Assembly (NCBI GenBank): GCA_963921195.1
Contig: OY992541.1
Span: forward strand, 15,232,644-15,296,643
Direction of reading: 5' to 3'
Origin: Pegoplata infirma
Taxonomy: Eukaryota > Arthropoda > Insecta > Diptera > Anthomyiidae
DNA length: 64,000 nucleotides
The notes beneath the pieces were generated by a model, which was not told the DNA's origin, ran no database searches, and saw only the letters and a list, made by a program, of their open reading frames with translations. The first letter of the stretch is position 1, and each line of letters starts with the position of its first letter. A program made the position numbers and the translations under genes. Positions 1 to 11,508 of this stretch are shown piece after piece.

Positions 1-359
1 GGAAATTTTTTTAGTATGGAACCATATATAGTTTTAAATGGTATTATATTAGTCATATATAATTATACATAAATTGATACTGGGTTTTTTGTTTAGTAAA
101 TTCCTATACATAATTAGATATAAAGTCACGTATAATAATGTATGAAATCGGATTAAGTTTTATGTGCAACGTATGATTACATCTACCATTTATATTAATA
201 TATTATGAACAATATAATTAGATATGATTTTATATGACATCATTTAAAAAAATTGGAAAATTTCAAAGTGAGATATAATTTTATACTTTGACTCATATAG
301 TTGTATATGGTTTTATGAAAACATATAAAATAATATACAGTTATATAAATTCCTTTTAC
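1..359. other. AT-rich DNA, no gene seen
   Basis: This stretch is dominated by short TATATA/ACATATAA-like words (catatata, tatataattata) without a clean period. I see no ORF, TIR or RNA gene. It ends where the first satellite unit begins near 360. Confidence 0.6.
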
Positions 360-1528
360 TCGGGTTGTTAAAAAAATTACATGGCTGGAATCGGCTTATA
401 GTTTTTAATTCTTGTGTAAAATTTCATAAGAATCCGATGAAAATTGTGGCCTGGCCATACTACTACCCGTCCCGGCTCGTCCACTTTTCATACAAATGTG
501 TGAAAAAGTGTACAATTTTCAAGTTTGAAGTCATTTTAAGAAAAATTTTTAAAAAAGACTTGTAAAAAAAATTACATGCCTGGAATCGGCTTATTATTGT
601 TATTACTTGTGTAAAATTTCATAAGAATCCGATGAAAATTGTGGCCTGGCCATACTACTACCCGTCCCGGCTCGTCCACTTTCCATGCAAATGTGTGAAA
701 TAGTGTACAATTTTCAAGTTTGAAGTCATTTTATGAAACATTTTTAAAAAAAGACTTTTTAAAAAAATTACATGGCTGGAATCGGCTTATAATTGTTATT
801 ACTTGTTTAAAATTTCATAAGAATCCGATGAAAATTGTGGCCTGGCCATACTACTACCCGTCCCGGCTCGTGAAAAAGTGTACAATTTTCAAGTTTGAAG
901 TCAATTTATGGAAAAATTTTCAAAGAGACTTTTTTAAAAAAATACATGGCTGGAATCGGATTACTACTGTTATTACTTGTTTAAAATTTCAAAAGAATCC
1001 GATGAAAATTGTTGCTTGGCCAAACTACTACCCGACTACCCGTCAAGGCTAGTCCACTTAAAAAAAAAAAATGAAAAAAATCCAAAAAAAAAAAAAATAT
1101 TTTTTTTTTACTAATTATAATTGACTATATTCAAGGACACCAAATTTCAAATTTTAGAACAATCCGATGAATTTTGTGGCATTGGCGAACTACTACCCGT
1201 CCCAGCTCGCCCAATACACCATACAAATGTGTGAAAAAGCGAAAAATTTTCAAGTTTGAAGTCATTTTATGAAAAAAATTTCAAAGAGACTTGTTGAAAA
1301 AATTACATGGCTGGAATCGGCATATAATTGTGATTACTCGTTTAAAATTTCAAAAGAATCCGATGAAAATTGTGGCCTGGCCAAACTACTACCCGACTAC
1401 CCGTCTCGGCTAGTCCACTTAAAAAAAATGTAAAAAATCAAAAAAAAAAAAAAATATTTTTTTTATTTACTAATTAGAATTGACTATATTCAAGGACACC
1501 AAATTTAAAATTTTAGTGCAGTTCGATG
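360..1528 (+). repeat. 195-bp satellite, left array segment 1
   Basis: Tandem units carry the landmarks ACATGGCTGGAATCGGC, GGCCTGGCCATACTACTACC, CCGTCCCGGCTCGTCCACTT and TACAATTTTCAAGTTTGAAG. The period, measured in the cleaner right array, is 195 bp. A second unit type lies near 1060-1230 and 1420-1528. It has an A-run/T-run hairpin, then TTGACTATATTCAAGGACACC and GAATTTTGTGGCATTGGCG. Because 195 is a multiple of three, ORF-like readings run across units, but nothing suggests they are genes. The array is cut at 1528 by element A and resumes at 22914. Confidence 0.92.
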
Positions 1529-2279
1529 AATTTTGTGCACTCATAAAAATTTGTTAGTATTCCTTACAAAAAAGTCTGTTACCATTACTAATAAAGTTTT
1601 CAATTTGTGCCCGATAACTTTTTCAGTTACCATTACAAACTTTGGTTTTCAAAAATTAGTAATCTTGAAAATACTAAAAAAATTAGTATTACTAAATTTT
1701 TTTGTACAATTTTTGTAAAATGGATTTTAAAACGCGTTTGTAAATAATATTAACTTTTTTTGTAAAAAAATTGTAAATTGTGTATTTTTTAATTTTTTGT
1801 ATTTGTATACATCATGTAAATTGCGTATTGCGCTTGTTGTCGCCAATAACTATTTCCATGCAAGTCAGTTTTTGTTAGAATTTTCGATCTAAAAAAGAGA
1901 AAATATTGAACACATTGTTTTAATACAAAATATACATACTTCCATATAAAATTAATTCTTTGAAGATTGATGTTGAATAAATTGGTGTACGGTGAACTAA
2001 AATAAAAAAATATATATCAACATAATGTTTTAAATAGATCACATAAATATACAATTGTTACCTGTTGTCATCATTTCCTATTTTGCTTTATTATTCTAAA
2101 AATAAAAAACGAGTTACATAATTTTAAACAAAAAATACTTAAAGATTTGGTTACCTGCTATGCTTTTTTTGTTGTAATATTTTTTTTGTACATTTTTTTT
2201 ATTCATTTTACCCGTCGCGCGATGTTCACCGATCGAATGTTATTTTGTGACTAAAATATTCAAAGAAAGTATAAGTAAG

Positions 2280-2442
2280 ATAATAATCACAATTGGAGCG
2301 GGAAGCGTTTTTCCGCAACTGTTCACATACGTTTTATATGACAACAAAATTCCGCCGCGTTTTTCCGCCAAACTAGATTCAATTCTATTTTTATGAGGAC
2401 AATTGCGTTTTTCCGCTTCCCGCTCCAATTGTGATTATTCTC
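2280..2442. mobile_element. 163-bp hAT-like MITE in the Jockey 3' end
   Basis: Perfect 26-bp inverted repeats lie at 2282-2307 and 2414-2439 (beginning AATAATCACAATTGGAGCGG). The flanking 8-bp direct repeat TAAGTAAG is at 2272-2279 and 2443-2450. The interior repeats the word CGTTTTTCCGC. The 8-bp duplication suggests hAT. The Jockey tail is itself TAAG-rich, so the duplication could partly be tail sequence. Confidence 0.7.
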
Positions 2443-2971
2443 TAAGTAAGTATTTTTATTGAGACTTCTTTTTTTTCATAACAAAGAGTGGGATAACAAA
2501 TCGACAATATATGTATATTATATTCTTAAAACTATATTCGTCTTGTTTTAATACACGTAAATAGAATAAGCTACTTGCTTAAGTGAATGGTAAATGAACT
2601 AAGTCCACTATTAAATATGTAAACAATGTTTGCTCATAACATTTACTATGGCGAACAGAGCGAATGTCTGTTAAAAAAACAAAAAAATAAATAGGATACA
2701 ATTAGGTAACACTTAAAACTAAAATAAATATATAAACAGCTGTAAGACACAGTGTCTAAACAGAGAACATTTATATCACAGAATGTTATAACGAATTGTA
2801 CAGGTACAAAACAAATTAAGTAATTTGTTAGAATTATAAATTTTAAGTACAGGATACTTTCCTATGAGGTATACTATAATACCAGTGAGGTAATACATTT
2901 AAAATTAAAAAGTACAATATATGTACAATAATAAAAAAATAAATTGTAAATATTTAAAAAAAAACTACTAT

Positions 2972-4189
2972 CTAGCCCCTATGCGAGCCAGGCAGAACTT
3001 TGCTGTAGAAACTAGGAAGAGTCAAAACACCAATCGGTGAAAGATATGGAAACAAACTCCAGTCTATGGTTTCTTCAGATTCAAAGACTTCGTTCATTAA
3101 GGTGTTATCATGAAACGCAAGATTACTGACGAATTTTCTTTGAAGTTCCAAGGCGTATCTGCAGAATGGCACAATGTTAGACTGCATGTATATATATGAG
3201 TTGGAGTATCTTTTTGTGTAGCTTTGGAAGTTTCTGTTGATGCACTTTCTCAATATCATCCGTTCGCATATTTCCAATTCTTTAGCAACTATTGGGGAAA
3301 TGGAAAACCATATAGGAAATCCGTAAACTAGAGCTGACCTTATGGCGACTTTGTATAAAAGAAGCTTTGTTTTCTGCGGAAGATATTTGCTGTTTAGTAA
3401 GCCGGAGAACATGCCCGTTATACGCTTGGCTTTTGCCAGAAAACTTCGCCCATGTTTGTTAAATTTCATTAATTTATCAAAGTTGATTCCAAGATATTTT
3501 ATGCTAGATTTAAATGGGATATCAACACCATCAAGTGAGAGATGCAAGAGCTTGCTTTGTGGGACCACAAATCTAGCACATTTGCCCGAAGCGTTTCTCA
3601 GACAAATGGCCTCCGATTTATCAGCATTTATTTTGATACCCCATGTTTTGTAAAACACATTTATAACACCAAGATGAAAGGCCGCTTTACCAAGTGCTTG
3701 TATAGGGGATTCATCGTGAGCGTAAATCATGCAATCGTCTGCATATAGTATAGCCTTAGAATTCTCAGTTGAATGTGGAAAATCATGAAGAAATAGGTTG
3801 AACAAAAAGGGGGCCAACACACTTCCCTGAGGGACACCACTTTTAACGCTATCAAAATCAGAAGATGAGTCGTTAATTTGAACACTAAATTTGCGATCAG
3901 AAAAATAACTTTGAAATATTTTTACCAAAAAGGGGTCAATTCCAAGGTCAACAAGTTTGTATAAGATTCCCTTATGCCAAGCGGAGTCAAATGCCTTTTC
4001 AATGTCCAGAGATATGGCAACAGTGCATTTTTTATCCCTCAGTTCATTTATGACGTCACTGTGGAATTTTAAAAGAGCATGTTGTGTTGAATGGAATTTT
4101 TTAAAACCAAATTGGAATGACGAAACTGGATTGATCACAAATTCGTTTTCAAGTTTTGTTTTCAAAACATGTTCATTAGACCGACTCAC
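2972..4189 (-). pseudogene. Jockey-like ORF2, 3' part (reverse transcriptase)
   Basis: This is the C-terminal part of the reverse transcriptase that performs target-primed reverse transcription of the element RNA. The order on the minus strand is finger/palm (SLDIEKAFDSAWHKGIL), GVPQGSVLAPFLFNLFLHDF, the catalytic YADD box at about residue 148, the thumb, and a C-terminal tail without RNase H, ending at 2972. The first in-frame ATG is an accident of the disruption: the first few codons come from the foldback element, and real coding sequence resumes at about 4176. The upstream half lies at 6189-7868. Codons on either side of the insertion match in phase, so ORF2 was open before the foldback arrived. 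Confidence 0.88.
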
Positions 4190-6191
4190 CTTATATGGGC
4201 AAAAAAGAAGTTAAAGTTGTACCCCCCTCAAAATTAACTTTGACATGTTTTATGAAGATTCCCAAAATATTTGGGCTCTAGCGATAATCTCCCGTGAGCT
4301 AAACCGCGTCAAAAAAGGGTCCAAAAATGGTATTTTTCATGAATAAAAAATTCAGTAAATTTTTTTTTGTCCAATGAATGACCAAATATAATAGATATTT
4401 AGGAATTCTTTGATTCTGCATTAAAACATTTTAAAAATCTAACCACAGACTCGAGATAACGAGATGTTTACGTCAATTTTTTGATGCTTTTCAATTCGAT
4501 TTTACTGAAAACCTAAATAACTTTGATATTTTTGGTCCGATTTTCACTTCTAATACATCGTTAGAAAGGTGTTGACCACCGCTTGGGATTTTGGTCAAAA
4601 ATTAACCCTTAACTGCACTGTCTAACTTTTTTATAACATTTACTTCGACATCATTAAAAACCCGTTTTATAACCACAAAAAGCATATCTTTGTGCAGAAA
4701 ACACGTTTAATTAATATATTTGGACACAATTAATTTAACCCATGCATGATCAAAATATATTGGCAAACATTTTTAAAAAAGTTTTTGCGGAAATTATTGA
4801 AAGCTAGTTTAAATACTTTAAAAAAATAAAATTAAATAAGGTTTTGTTTATTTTAGTCAAAAATTAACCCTTAACTGCACTGTCTTACTTTTTTATAACA
4901 TTTACTTCGACATCATTAAAAAAACATTTTATAACCACAAAAAGCATATCTTTGTGCAGGAAACACGTTTAATTAATTATTTGATCACAATTAATTTAAC
5001 CCATGCATGACCAAAATATTTTGGCAAACATTTTTAAAAAAGTTTTTGCGGAAATTATTGAAAGCTATTAAAAAAATATAATTAAATAAGGTTTTTGTTT
5101 ATCTAGACGTGCTTATTAATATTAAATAATTATTACGTGTAACACTTTCCAGGTCAAAATTTTTTTCAAATTTTGTATGTGCAAATTAATTTTAAAAATA
5201 AAATATAAACAAATTTTGTCTTAATCGCATATATTCGTGCAAAAAACGCATCTAGTAAATTGAAATATCAATTATATTATTTTTTTAAGTATTACAACTG
5301 GACTTAAATTTTTTCCATAATTTTTTTTTAATTGGTCATGAATGGGTTAAATAAAAAATACTAAGATCTATTTATTAGATGTTTTTTTTGCACAAATATA
5401 TGCGATTAAGAGAAAATTGGTTTATATTATATTTCTAAAATTTATTTGCACATACAAATTCCGAAAAAAAAAATTCACCGGGAAAGTGTTACACGTTATA
5501 ATTATTTGATATTAATAAGCAAGTCTATTTTAACAAAAACCTTTTTTATACTATTTTTTTAAAGTATTTCAACTAGCTTTCAATAATTTCCGCAAAAACT
5601 TTTTTAAAAATGTTGGCCAAAATATTTTGATCATGCATGGGTTAAATTAATTGTGGCCAAATATATTAATTAAACGTGTTTCCTGCACAAAGATATGCTT
5701 TTTGTGGTTATAAAACGGGTTTTTAATGATGTCGAAGTAAATGTTATAAAAAAGTAAGACAGTGCAGTTAAGGGTTAATTTTTGACTAAAATCCCAAGCG
5801 ATGGTCAACACCTTTCTAACGATGTATTATAAGTGAAAATCGGACAAAAAATACCAAAGTTATTTAAGTTTTCAGTAAAATCGAATTAAAAAGCATCAAA
5901 AAACTGACATAAACATCTCGTTATCTCGAGTCTGTGGTTAGATTTTTAAAATGTTTTAATGCAGAATTAAAGAATTCCTAAATATCTATTATATTTGGTC
6001 ATTCATTGGACAAAAAAAAATTTACTGAATTTTTTATTCATGAAAAATACCATTTTTGGACCCTTTTTTGACGCGGTTTAGCTCACGGGAGATTATCGCT
6101 AGAGCCCAAATATTTTGGGAATCTTCATAAAACATGTCAAAGTAAATTTTGAGGGGGGTACATCATCAACTTTTTTTTTTGAGTCACTCTA
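4177..6191. mobile_element. 2.0-kb palindromic foldback element, hAT-type ends
   Basis: The two halves are reverse complements: 4200-4600 against 5780-6170, and so on inward to a centre near 5310. The ends are TAGACCGACTCA on the left and TAGAGTGACTC (reverse complement) on the right. They are flanked by perfect 8-bp duplications ATGTTCAT at 4169-4176 and 6192-6199. The left arm has a 262-bp internal duplication (starts 4601 and 4863), so the arms differ in length. There is no ORF. An 8-bp duplication and TAG ends fit a hAT-mobilised foldback MITE. It sits inside the Jockey RT gene. Confidence 0.88.
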
Positions 6192-7868
6192 ATGTTCATA
6201 TATCTTACCGATGTTAGAAAGAAGGGAAATTGGTCGGAAGTCTGCCAAGTTCTCGCTGTTTTTCTTCTTTTTCAGTGGAATAATTTTTGCTGACTTCCAC
6301 AGAATTGGAAAGTAGTAGTTGTTGATGCAGTTGTTAAAGATGATGGTAAGAAGCTTTAATGACGTATCAGGAAGCTTTTTTATCAGGAAGTTTGAAATTC
6401 CATCAAGACCGCAGGACTTTTTGTTGTTGATTTTCTTAGTTATTTCTTTAATAGTTTCCAAGTTGGTAAAGTGGTAACCATCATTATTTTCAATAGAGTT
6501 GAAGGTTTCATTAAAAGAATAGACATGACCAGGAGTTACATCAACACAAGACATGACACGCGTTTCGACATCATCAATGGGCCTTTCGGGAATATTTTCA
6601 CTGTAGACTGAAGAGTAATATTCTCTAAAATGTTCACAGATATCAACATCATTAGATATAGTAATATTGTTAACACAAATTGATTTACAAAAAGGAGATT
6701 TCTTTTTTCCCAGCACTTGGTAAACTTCTTTGAAGGCTGTTGGCCCTGGTTTTATTTTTTCAAGCCTGTCGTTAAAAACTTTTGCTTGCTCAATATTTAC
6801 AAGCTCCTTTATGATTGTTTTTAGAAGTTGAACTTGCTTTGATATTATATTATACTCCAGGCTGAGTCTGTTTCCTGTGCGGTTAAAGATTTTCTTCAAA
6901 TCTTTTTGCCATCTATGTTTTATTTTAAAAATTTTTTTTATATTTTCAGATAATGGAATTTTGTCATTTCTCCATTTGATTTTTTCAGAATGACGGCTGT
7001 GGATTAAATTAAGATTAGAATTAAATTCATTTATCAATAAATCAATTTCAAAGTTCTCCAAGTTTCTATTTTCAGCGGGCATCATACTGATGGACGCAAC
7101 CTCCATTTCCCGGCGAAAATGGCACCAATTTGTGTTTTTGTATGAGGTTAGACAACGACGATTTTGTAGCACTAACTCAAAAAATTGCAGTTGTAATTCC
7201 AGTTTAATTGGATAATGATCTGAGAATGAGGAAAGAGTAGACGTTTGGAAATTTGGAATACTGTTGTTTATAAGATGTGGATTCAGAAGAAAATGATCCA
7301 GATAAGAGGACCCATTGGGATACGAAGGCTTATCATCACAAAGACGAGTAACCTCCAAAATATTGTCTTGAAGCCAATTATGCAGGACTTTCCCATTGCC
7401 ATTTTCCATTTGATCTCCCCAAGCAGGGTTCTTGGCGTTCAGATCACCACCCAGAATAAAACCATCGAAGCCGCTCGCTGTTTGTGAGATTTTGTCTAGA
7501 CCATCAAGTAATGTATTAACAGGATAATTGCAAGGAACATAAATGGAACCAATTAAGTATTTCCTTCTAAAGCCGTTTGAGTTAAACTCAATTTGAATAA
7601 AATTACCATTAAAACCAATGTTGTTAATATTAATACGTTTGTAGGAAATTGTGTTTTTTATAGCAATAGCTACTCCAATGGGAGAGTTGTCGTACAAGAA
7701 GTTGTACCCATCAAGTTGGACATTTTTATTTCTGCGGAGATGACATGCTTGGATAAAAGCGATGTCAATTTTATTGTAATATAGGGTGTTTAATAGATCA
7801 ATTCGTCGACTAGTGTCAACAAGTGATCTAACGTTGAAAGTGAGAAAATTTATAAATCTAAGGCCCAT
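6189..7868 (-). pseudogene. Jockey-like ORF2, 5' part (endonuclease and start of RT)
   Basis: An N-terminal APE-type endonuclease nicks target DNA. Visible motifs are FNVRSL near residue 9, GGDLNAKNPAWGD near 141, SSYLDHFLLNP, and SFSDHYPIKLEL near 215. A linker and the start of the RT follow (KSCGLDGISNFLIKKL, PLKKKKNSENLADFRPISLL). The start ATG at 7868 overlaps the end of ORF1 by 11 nt, which suggests coupled translation by reinitiation. The frame stops at the first codon of the foldback insertion (TAG at the TAGAGTG end). Together with 2972-4176 it encoded a protein of about 960 residues, normal for Jockey ORF2. Confidence 0.9.
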
Positions 7869-9216
7869 AAATGCTTTTTACTTTGTCGAGAAGGCGCAAA
7901 AACTCAGTTTTGGCTGCAGACCTTGGCATTGTTTTATATTCAGCAAGGAATTTATTTATTTCCTTATCTAATGACCGCTCTTCCGGTTCCATAAAGTATT
8001 TCGCTAATTCTAAAAATTCGTTAATAAGAGGGGACTTTTCCTTATTGGAACTTGATTTTTGGCTTGGTTGTGTGTTAAACAAACTAGCAAATGATTTGCC
8101 AGGTGATGTAAGGGATTGGTTTATAACCCTGCCGACGTTGACATTTGCCGTAGTTTTGGCCTCTCTCGCTTTTCTCATTCGCTCCTTTTTGCTTAATAAG
8201 TAGTTTTTATAAGCAGAGCAACCTCTCCAGCTAGCTGGATGCCCAGCCTCACCGCAGTTGACACAACACGGATCTGAGTCGTCCGATTTTGTTCGGGCAC
8301 ACTCATTTGGTTCATGTGAGAGATTGCATTTAACACACCTTAAAGCAGAACTGCAGTTACGAGATATGTGGCCCCAAAGCTGACACCTATAACACTGAAT
8401 TTCTTGGTCTTTTCTTTTCGGCTTTTCCCACACTATTGTCTGATTCAGTAAATACTTTATATTAGCAACATCACCCAATTTTTTTCCTGGTACCAAGGAA
8501 ATAAGAAATAAACCAGTATCCAAATTACTTTTTTTTGAATATGATGTGGAAAATTTTGTTACTTTGGAAACTACTCCGGGAACCAAGCAATCTAGCGCCG
8601 CTCTAATTTCCGATAATTCGGTTTTAAAATACAAGCCACGAAGAACAAGGGATATTTCCTTGAATTCCTTCGGTGTAAAAGAATGCGAATCAATTTTTTT
8701 CTCCCTTAAAAGAGTAATCATCTCAGTGTGCAAAGAAGCGTCTGACAGATACAGCTTGCTCTTATGTTTATTCACATTCTTAAATTTAAATGAATCTTTT
8801 GGAGTTTTTTCCTCCAGCTGCTTACTTAGGTGTTGAATGTCCACATTATATAAAATAATTGGCGGACAAAAAGGTTTGACAGTGCGGCCTGTAGGTTTTA
8901 CCGATCCTGATGCACCATTATTGACCGCGTTATTACGTCTAACATTTCGTTCACTGTCCGTTGTATTCTGGATTTCCAGATCGGCAAGAATAGAGAATCT
9001 ATTCATACGGCTTGGATCCTGATTAACCATCGGTTTTGTTATTAAACTCGAAATGTCCACATTCACTGGGGAGATAGAACCATCCACCCTCTTTCTTTTA
9101 ATACAATTGTCTTCAGCACAATTGTTACCAGCACCAAAATCAGGGAGCCCAATGCCAGCCATACCATCATCATCACTTTCATCCCCCATTACAGAAGATG
9201 AATCCAAATTCTCCAC
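7858..9216 (-). CDS. Jockey-like ORF1 (nucleic-acid-binding Gag-like protein)
   Basis: A protein of 452 residues that coats element RNA. The N-terminal third is acidic or low-complexity. Residues of about 125-215 match the layout of the PRE_C2HC domain that precedes zinc knuckles in Jockey ORF1. Three Cys-His knuckles follow at about 273-335 (CYRCQLWGHISRNC, CVKCNLSHEPNEC, CCVNCGEAGHPASWRGC). A basic and charged C-terminus ends at SIYGP. The frame is intact, and the ATG at 9216 is the first in frame. The 11-nt overlap with ORF2 is typical of compact Jockey elements. ORF1 is undamaged although ORF2 is broken. Confidence 0.9.
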   Translation of the reverse strand: MENLDSSSVMGDESDDDGMAGIGLPDFGAGNNCAEDNCIKRKRVDGSISPVNVDISSLITKPMVNQDPSRMNRFSILADLEIQNTTDSERNVRRNNAVNNGASGSVKPTGRTVKPFCPPIILYNVDIQHLSKQLEEKTPKDSFKFKNVNKHKSKLYLSDASLHTEMITLLREKKIDSHSFTPKEFKEISLVLRGLYFKTELSEIRAALDCLVPGVVSKVTKFSTSYSKKSNLDTGLFLISLVPGKKLGDVANIKYLLNQTIVWEKPKRKDQEIQCYRCQLWGHISRNCSSALRCVKCNLSHEPNECARTKSDDSDPCCVNCGEAGHPASWRGCSAYKNYLLSKKERMRKAREAKTTANVNVGRVINQSLTSPGKSFASLFNTQPSQKSSSNKEKSPLINEFLELAKYFMEPEERSLDKEINKFLAEYKTMPRSAAKTEFLRLLDKVKSIYGP

Positions 9217-9794
9217 GCAACACAGCTATCGGCAATGCAATAAAACTGTTTGCAATTCGTCCAAAATAATTTTTTTTTATAAAATTAAAAAAAATTGCAA
9301 AATTAAATAAAATATACGAAAAAAAACAAATGTTGTTCGATCAGAAGCAGTGATGCCAATCGTATTCTATTCAAAGAAAGGCATAAAGTAAGTTACACAA
9401 AAATCAACCCTTTATGTGCGTGAGAAAAAAATATTCGTGAATAGCATAAACAAAAAAATTCTGCAAGTAAAGAAGAAAGAAAAAAAAACGGATGTTTTAT
9501 GGAAATTTTCCATTTGAAAAGGTCGGCATTGATAAATTTTCTGCCGCAAGATTGCAAGGGGACTTTTGGTTTTGCTTTTGGCGCGACAACACGTTTTTTT
9601 TCTTAAATTTACAATTTAGTTAATTTAAATAAAGTTAAAGGGAAAACATTTGAAATATTTGATTAAAAAATTTTAATTCGTGCTTTTTTGGAACACCAAT
9701 CTGATAAATTTATATCAATTGGATTTACGTATATCCACATCTTAAATATTTGGTTTGCTGCCTGCTGGAAGACATTTTTTTTGGGAACACTAAA

Positions 9795-10928
9795 ATGGTT
9801 TGGCCGGAGGACCGAATTTTTAAGGAGGTATCTGATAAGGGTACAGTGGAGACCAAGGCACCAAGGGTAAGGTATTATGCTCATGGTGCAGGGGTTTTCA
9901 CTGCCTTTATCAGTTCCCGCAAGAATGACGCCCTTCCTATTGTTAAATTAGGGAGGAATCTTTACGATAAGTATGATAATTTCGAAATTTTTTTTACAAC
10001 GAAGAAGAAAATAAGATTAACATCCCCTGACAAGAATGTAATTAATAAGATTATTAAGGATGAGGATCTTTGTGCAAAGTACTCCGTGTACATTCCCTCC
10101 GATCTCTGCGAGGTAAAGGGGGTTTCCCCTATACCCGTAGACTATACGGAGAGGGAAGTATACGAACGGGCCTTTGCCAAAAACGTTTCAATGTATGGAC
10201 CTCTACCGGACTATTGCAAGTTAACCGAGGTTTTCCGTTTCACGCGAGCCGATCTGAAGGATCCTAGGATTCGTGTTCAAATCGACTCTGTTAGAATCTG
10301 TTTTTCCGGAAACAGACTACCATCTCATATTTCTATTGATGGTGTTAATTTTCCTGTCACGCCATACAGGGAGCCTGTTATCCAATGTAGAAAGTGTTGG
10401 CGTTTCGGTCATACGGACCGTGTTTGCACACGTAGTGCCAGAATTTGTGTTAAATGTGGTGGTGTACACCCTGATGCGTCTGTGTGCAGTGAACCGCTTA
10501 AGTGCGTAAACTGTGAGGGGCCACATGAATCCTGTTTTAGGAGCTGTCCGGTCTACATTGATCAGGCTAGGATTAAGGCAGATAAGGCAAACTTACAGAA
10601 ACCTAGATCTTTGATTTTCTCTGAGCCCACTATGCCACTTTGCCATAAACCGGTGCCTTCTTTTTGTCTCTCCGAATTTCCCAGTCTCCCGTCACGGCCG
10701 ATAAAGAGCACTGCTCCACTGAAGAGAGCCCGAGTTGAGGAATCGGAGGTAATCGGGTCTATTGCTACACCGATAACAATCGCCAGTTCCGATTCATCCA
10801 CTAATATTGCTAGCAGACCGACAAAGGAGCGTAAAGTTTCTGAGCCATCGTCTGTAGAAAAAGTATATTCCAAACTTGAGAACATTCTAATTTATAATAT
10901 ACGTAGGTCAGATAGTGACACTGTTTAG
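9795..10928 (+). CDS. I-like ORF1 (Gag-like, three zinc knuckles)
   Basis: An RNA-binding protein of the I-like element. I chose the ATG at 9795 (context aaaATGG, protein starting MVWPEDRIF). An upstream in-frame ATG at 9750 adds 15 hydrophobic residues and looks less likely. It gives 377 residues. The N-terminal half is an RNA-recognition-like region. Three knuckles follow at about residues 200-255: CRKCWRFGHTDRVC, CVKCGGVHPDASVC, and CVNCEGPHESCFRSC. The C-terminus is rich in Ser, Pro and charged residues. The frame is intact. ORF2 starts 580 bp downstream, a wider gap than in the Jockey-like element. Confidence 0.88.
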   Translation: MVWPEDRIFKEVSDKGTVETKAPRVRYYAHGAGVFTAFISSRKNDALPIVKLGRNLYDKYDNFEIFFTTKKKIRLTSPDKNVINKIIKDEDLCAKYSVYIPSDLCEVKGVSPIPVDYTEREVYERAFAKNVSMYGPLPDYCKLTEVFRFTRADLKDPRIRVQIDSVRICFSGNRLPSHISIDGVNFPVTPYREPVIQCRKCWRFGHTDRVCTRSARICVKCGGVHPDASVCSEPLKCVNCEGPHESCFRSCPVYIDQARIKADKANLQKPRSLIFSEPTMPLCHKPVPSFCLSEFPSLPSRPIKSTAPLKRARVEESEVIGSIATPITIASSDSSTNIASRPTKERKVSEPSSVEKVYSKLENILIYNIRRSDSDTV

Positions 10929-11508
10929 AGATGCCCCTAAACTAATGACCCTCACTGTACCCATATTCAAATGATCGTGGCTATAATTATCTTAATCTCC
11001 TTTTCTCTTTCACTAATCCGTTTGTTTACGATTAAGATAATTCTGTTGTTGTTGTTGTCACACACAATTATTGGAAGCTGACCCTTTGCTAATAATAATT
11101 GAGTTGACAACGGACACTCAAGTTTTTACAGTACAAACGAGAAGAACAAAACTTACAAACTTACAAACAATTCTAACATAAATTACAAAACCTACAAACA
11201 GTGAAACCCAACAACAACCAAACATATAAATTGTGAAACATTACTTACAAAACATAATTGTACATTTACTTTAAAAAACATTACAAAACAATTTACAAAC
11301 AAATAAAACCAAATCTAAAAATTAAAAATAAAAGAGTGTTTTTTATTTGGACCCAAAAACTAAAAAAAGGTTTGTCCCTAAACAGACACGATGAAGAATA
11401 TCAAACCCTTCTTCAGTGCCATTGTGAAGGGGTTAACGGATACACCAAACGGTGCACATGACAGGCTGTGCACGCTATTTGGATGTATTGTAGACGAATT
11501 TAATCACA
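10929..11508 (+). other. Inter-ORF spacer of the I-like element
   Basis: AT-rich spacer between ORF1 and ORF2. It contains a small inverted pair (AATTATCTTAATC near 10985 and GATTAAGATAATT near 11031) and an ACAAAC/TTACAAA-rich stretch at 11130-11310. I see no coding sequence or RNA gene. Confidence 0.5.

Larger units (their letters stand above)
2270..9367 (-). mobile_element. Jockey-like non-LTR retrotransposon (two ORFs, no RNase H)
   Basis: A 13-bp duplication, TATTCAAAGAAAG, flanks it at 2257-2269 and 9368-9380, inside element A. On the minus strand it has a 5' leader, ORF1 (7858-9216), ORF2 (7868 down to 2972, interrupted), a 3' UTR, and a tail with an A-run, AATAAA and CTTA iterations. 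Removing the foldback element and the small MITE leaves about 4.9 kb, the usual Jockey-clade size. The lack of an RNase H domain after the RT and the knuckle-bearing ORF1 support the Jockey clade (family knowledge). Confidence 0.88.

Noticed and set aside
365..1052. ORFs repeating HGWNRLIIVITCLKFHKNPM
   Set aside because: They are readings of the 195-bp satellite, whose unit is 65 codons. There is no start context, domain or codon-position bias to support genes.
3342..3748. Plus-strand ORFs opposite the Jockey RT
   Set aside because: Antisense shadows of a well-supported RT gene.
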